Of a stretch of DNA of 64,000 nt, positions 1 through 64,000 are shown piece by piece (the stretch's first letter is position 1; each line of letters opens with the position of its first letter). Made by a program: the position numbers and the translations under genes. The notes beneath the pieces were generated by a model. The model worked only from the letters and a program-made list of their open reading frames with translations, had not been told where the DNA came from and ran no database searches. The DNA is from Ashinkailepas kermadecensis (Eukaryota; Arthropoda; Thecostraca; Neolepadidae): assembly GCA_034440615.1 (NCBI GenBank), contig JAOTOM010001570.1:1-64000 (forward strand), in the 5' to 3' direction.

Positions 1-3000
1 CCATAGATGTTTATTATCCCATGTTTATTATCCCGCAAATGTTTATTATCCCACTAGTGAATATCATTTAGTGTTGTTTATGCCATACTCTGTCGCATTG
101 ATGTTGTTCACGGTCTGATGCTAATGGAATTGATGCGACGTATTCAGTTTTCTTATTTTCTGCCGCTCGTCCGACACATAGGTATACGAAGTATTAAAAC
201 ACATTCTCTAAATTCGATACATCTGCAAAAAGGTCATAAGCAGATGCGCTACCTACCATAGTAGCTAAGTAGCCACGTTGCTAGACCTCTGCAGGGCCCT
301 GCAATGTCGTTTGACAACCGGTGCGTCACATGTGCTGAACAATTGGTCGTCCCGTAGACAGTCCAGCCAAACTCCCGTGTTTCCCATACGGCATTTTTGT
401 ACTTAGGTATTGCCAAAATGTGACGAAATGGGTTCATCTGAACGATTGAAGGATATTCCCACGAATACCAGTCTTGTTTTTCCATAACGCCAGTATATTT
501 TAAGTGGATCCACGCTGACATTCTCCTGTCCAGCTCCGCACGCATCTCGCGGTGCTACAGGTAGGATCAGTATGACGAGACAGGTCCCGTAAAGATCACG
601 GTAAGGAAGGATGGCAAACGGCAGACAACTGCTGCAACATATTTCCTCCATGACTAGGTGGTGCCTACCTCACGTCAGTGGCGTACCGAAGTGGGAGTAA
701 AGGGGGAAATTGCTCCCCTCCGTGGGGTGGCGGGTCCCGATGAATCGCACCGGGGCCCCGAAAAAAAGCACGCTGGGAACACCAAACCATCGTATGGAGC
801 CTTAACAAATGGTGCCGGTACAAGACAGTATCAAATGGAATGAAAATAGTTGTGATTTGCTCAGGTCAACATTTAAACCTGTGATCTATTATTGATTTCG
901 TGACCTTTTGAAAACGTCTTCTTTGTTTTCTTTCTTTCTTCGCCGAGCATTGCCCCATCTATTTTATAATTGTTGACGTTAATAACGTTAATATTTGTTT
1001 GTAAAACTGACCCATTGTGACTCGCTGAGTGAAATATCAGGGCCTGACCACACTTACAGACTGCGTTACTATGAGTGACTGTGAACTTAGCCGATATGGG
1101 TGTTGTTTCAAAGATGTTCGCTCATAAAGTACGATGATAATATTCCTAACTACGGCAGAGTCAGGTCACTGACCCATCACATCTGGGTCAGTGACATGAC
1201 CTTGAAATAGTGACTTTGTGTGCATTGCAGAATATGAGCAAAATTGATCTCATTTTAAAGCACTCCTCTCCTAGCCCAGGATAGTCACACATGTAGGTGT
1301 GCTAGAAGTAACAGAGGTCACACATGGGTCAGTGAGCTGACCCATAAATTAAGGATATATGTACCTTTTAGAAGGCATTTGGTGTGACGTCATCACAGAC
1401 AGTTTGTTCAGAGAGCACGACAGTGTCAAACCCGCTATGTGAGGTCGCTGAGGTCACATAGGTATATACGCTGACCTAACCTTCAAATGATGATTGGCGT
1501 CCAATGAAAAAACACTTTCGCCTTCTCGAAAATTATTTAAGTGGAATACTTCCATCTCGGAATTAATTCATGTAACACAACACATTGCAGTTAAAGGCAT
1601 GTGATGAACACAGCAGGTGTAAATGTACATCGTGTGCATGTTCCTCCAAGGTTCAACACAACATTATTCGAGACTTGTCAGTTACGGACGCGGCGTACAC
1701 AGTGGTCAACATCCGCATATGTGTATATATCTACTATCGTGCTCTTGTGCCACCTAACGGCACAAGCGTTGAAATTTTTATATGCTCTTCCAGAGAAGTG
1801 ATTCACGTAACCGAGCTGTACGTTTATCGGCCACACAACACAGTTCGGACGCCCAGACAAAGAAAAACTTGATCTTGGTGCTGAGACACGACTCACAGTT
1901 TTCAAAGAACGCTGGCGGGTTACGATTTACCCATCTAATGGCCACTGGAGGTTAACACGATATACCGCACACTTGGCCCACCAATACAGTTGCATGCATT
2001 CATTTTTGTCTTGCATGGTTGCCAGAAAAATACACTTGCATCTGATACTCCAATCTTTCTGCTGGCTACAAATATTTCCAAAGTTATAGTCTATGTTATA
2101 TTTCCCACGCAATCATCGGACAGGAAGTGGACTTTCCTAAGTTCTAAGTGCATCTGCAGTACGTAAGGATTCGACACAGACTGGAACGCTGCAATTGTAG
2201 CCATGTTTTCTGTTGGAGAGTAAGACCACGCAAAAGCTTTTGTATGAATCGCTGGTGCATAGCGCTAGCGGATGAAGAGAGCATTGGGATGTATCCCACT
2301 GAAAGCTTTGAACCGCATCCTGGATGACCAATGAACAATTTCTATTTAAAAAAACAAGCACCATGAATTCCTCGCTCTCACAGATAGTTACGCAGCTGCT
2401 TAAAGTATTGCGATTGAGCCTGGGCGATAAAGTGGTGACACGTCGCTTCGATGCTACATCACTAAACGTAGAAACATGCTCGTCGACCTGAAACACATCA
2501 ACCAACCTGCAACGTTCACAGTCATGAGTGCCCCGCCGTCGGCCAGCGTACACTAGTGAGGCCTCTGACTCTCAAAGGTTGAAAGACGGATGGCAGGGCT
2601 GTCATTTTCTTTCTGAAAAGCAGCGCACAATTCGCGAATATTGCCCAAAAATAGCTTGAATGGGCTAAAAGCTATTCTGCTGTGCAATTCATGCCTTCTG
2701 CATGTCCAGTGGTTTTACATCCCCTGCCAGCGCACAACCTACTAATATCGCCGGACTCGCAAAATTAAGCCACTTTCCTGTTCAATTTGTATTTCTGTTG
2801 TTTATAGCATTCAGGGAAAAACATCATAACATACACGCAACCTGATCTTATTTAGTCCTCACCTTAGCGGTGTAAGTATTTTCAAATTTCGACGCCCACT
2901 TTCAAGTAGAGCTTCATTTCAACAATGTTTCATTACTCTAAGGTAACCTATTTTTCCATCTTAATTAATTGAGCAACTCACAAAATGAACTGTAACTGAC

Positions 3001-3342
3001 TCAAGAATGGTTTTATATGTCCCTCAAACCATGAGCTCGTATCTCGAGCCGTATTTAAATAATACTGTTGGCTGGCATTTCAAACTTATTTAATTAAGTA
3101 ATCATTTTCCAAAATTATTCGCTCACAAATATTATGCTTCACTAATTATACGTTTCAATTTCGTATCAGAGTCCACACAATAGTTTACAAGTATGGCGTA
3201 CATACAAACTGTCGCGAAATGAACTGTGGGGAAGGGGCTAAATTTCTGAAATAAAGTGTCACTAAAACCAACTCTGTTACGTACCATTGGTTGGCAATAG
3301 AGGAAAACATATGGGAGGTTCGGAGAGCTTCGAATAGCGAAC
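1..3342. other. Upstream flank, no gene recognised
   Basis: The first 50 bases hold three copies of a TGTTTATTATCCC motif. 1000-1500 carries TGACC/GGTCA motifs about every 150 bp, including a hairpin at 1165-1195. No exon of the transporter or of another gene could be recognised; a 5' exon of the transporter could be here but is not visible. Confidence 0.5.
1165..1195. repeat. Inverted repeat, 12-bp arms, 7-nt loop
   Basis: gtcactgaccca (1165-1176) is the exact reverse complement of 1184-1195. The arms contain GGTCA half-site-like motifs. A shorter related inverted repeat (atgggtca/tgacccat) lies near 1324-1345. Confidence 0.85.
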
Positions 3343-3960
3343 AAATGTCATAAAGTCATGCAGTCATAAAGTGGTGAGACTTAAAAGCCACAGAGACCGA
3401 TCTGGGTTATGCCTGTAAAGGAAAGATGTTGTAACCCTGGACAAAGAGATAATAAACACCCTAACCTAACCTAACCTAATACTACATCTTAAATTATAAC
3501 GGGCGACCCACCAACACCCTACGCACCTACAAATATGCCTATATTCCAACTATCTAGCTTTATTCACTCGTATCTGACGTAAAGCATGTGTAGATCGAGT
3601 GCCCCATCAATCATTTTCAAACTCCATCCACGCCTGCGTCAAGGGGCCTGCGCAGTGAACACCTACTAGGATAAATCTCACCCCGTCCACCATCAATTAT
3701 AACTCAAAGATAGGATTCTCCAACCTAAAAAAAAATAGTGCACCACATTTTTAATGCATTCAATGATGGACGCCCCACAACATTAGCACGCAGCCAATTC
3801 CATTGCTCAACCACCCATTGGCTGAAAACCTGTTGGCGCTTAACTGTCGTACACCTTGACTTGTTCAACCTGAACTGATAACCCCTATCTTATGCCCTAA
3901 ATAGAAGAGCATTATTGAAATTGACATTATCTAACTCTTTACCGATTTTATGTATTTATA
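3343..3960 (-). mobile_element. CR1/L2-type LINE 3' end, degraded
   Basis: Read on the minus strand, the segment encodes remnants of the C-terminal tail of a LINE reverse transcriptase (YQFRLNKSRC, RQQVFSQWVVEQWN, SLNALK). A 3' UTR motif (aggcataacccagat...tgtggct) and a terminal ATGACTTTATGACAT tail follow. The tail and 3' UTR are shared with copies near 37000, 40750 and 49600. 5' truncated. Confidence 0.75.
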
Positions 3961-4322
3961 TAATGTTACCCCTTATCTCTTATACTTGGATGAGTATATA
4001 TGTAATGACAAAGCATTTCTCAATATTCTAAGTTTCCCATACACGAAGTAAATGGAAGAAATAAATAGCAAACCGGTGGATATTTGAAGACGGAAAAGCT
4101 GTTTGCGACTTTTGTTACCAAAAAATACGGCTGGTTTGATACAACTTTCATTCGTCAAAGATGCCGAAGACGCACATATTGTGTTGCTATTCGCCAAAAC
4201 TATCTCACAGGATAAAAGAGGATAGCTTCGTGGAGCTTCAAAGAGGATATAATTGGCAATGGAGCAGGTCCTGTGTAATTTGCGATGCAGCATGCTTAAT
4301 GCTTTTGCCTGGCCTTTTTCAG

Positions 4323-63685
<59,363 letters not shown>

Positions 63686-64000
63686 GTAACCAAAACTAAT
63701 TACATCAGATATTCCTCCCGTTCCGGGAATGTCAAAGGGGAACTTTCATCTGCTCTACGACAATCAGATTAACCTTTCGGTAACGATTTCGAAACACATC
63801 ACTTCCTGACACGTGTTTGGCCTGGATTTTATCATCAACCAGGCCAGGTCCAAAGCCCGACGACGTACCGGTCTTTCTCTATCCTCGCGCATTTGGTGAC
63901 ACGTTTCAATTTTTGTTTTTATGTTTTGCTTCGCGTCTAGCAGCTGAATAGAGTGAAATGCATCCTTGCTATTGCTTCGTTAAATACGGGTAAAAAGATG
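63686..64000. other. Intron after exon L, to window end
   Basis: No exon encoding the expected final SLC23 block was found here. Confidence 0.6.

Noticed and set aside
680..735. cagtggcgtaccgaa as a hAT transposon terminus
   Set aside because: No matching inverted end or target duplication found nearby.
3455..3480. cctaacctaacctaacc as telomeric repeat or chromosome end
   Set aside because: Only about four units, inside a LINE 3' UTR; the same short motif occurs in another LINE copy at 49510.

Overview
The window is animal nuclear DNA. It holds one spliced gene on the + strand: twelve GT-AG exons of an SLC23 (nucleobase/ascorbate transporter) family member, spread from 4323 to 63685. I joined the exons by eye. 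The phases agree at all eleven junctions, and 1,655 nt (about 551 residues) read through without a stop. The start of the gene (first exon or start codon) and the last exon are not seen; the last exon probably lies past the right edge. The species cannot be fixed from the sequence. Introns of 2.6-11.7 kb, degraded CR1/L2-type LINEs, a short-LTR Ty3/Gypsy element, tRNA-derived SINEs and very abundant minisatellites suggest an invertebrate animal, but this is a guess.

Layout. 1-4322: upstream, with a reversed LINE 3' end at 3343-3960. 4323-30174: exons A-G. Between them lie a perfect 86-bp-arm palindrome (5274-5449), a (CT)n(TA)n(CT)n tract (8425-9101), and minisatellites at 9195-9720, 10929-11350, 12438-12760, 15705-16137, 25134-26690, 28147-29553 and 29622-30020. 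30175-41863: the largest intron, with a 107-bp array, an 18-copy 82-bp GC-rich satellite (32674-34134) and a nested cluster of LINEs and small repeats (35590-40810). 41864-47838: exons H and I, with an antisense Ty3/Gypsy element between them (42469-47116; 163-bp LTRs, 5-bp target duplication, several inactivating breaks). 47839-63685: exons J-L, with a 9-bp array, LINE remnants, a long (TA)n, an inverted pair of tRNA-SINEs and a 47-bp/182-bp higher-order satellite (60599-61815). 63686-64000 is intron.

The exons jointly encode one multi-pass membrane transporter. Everything else is intronic or flanking repeat DNA. Two points stand out. First, tandem duplications repeatedly sit on, or start at, the transporter's own splice junctions (exons B, C, F, G, I). 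Second, the family signature motif carries Gly where ascorbate carriers have Pro and nucleobase carriers have Gln/Glu, so the substrate cannot be predicted.
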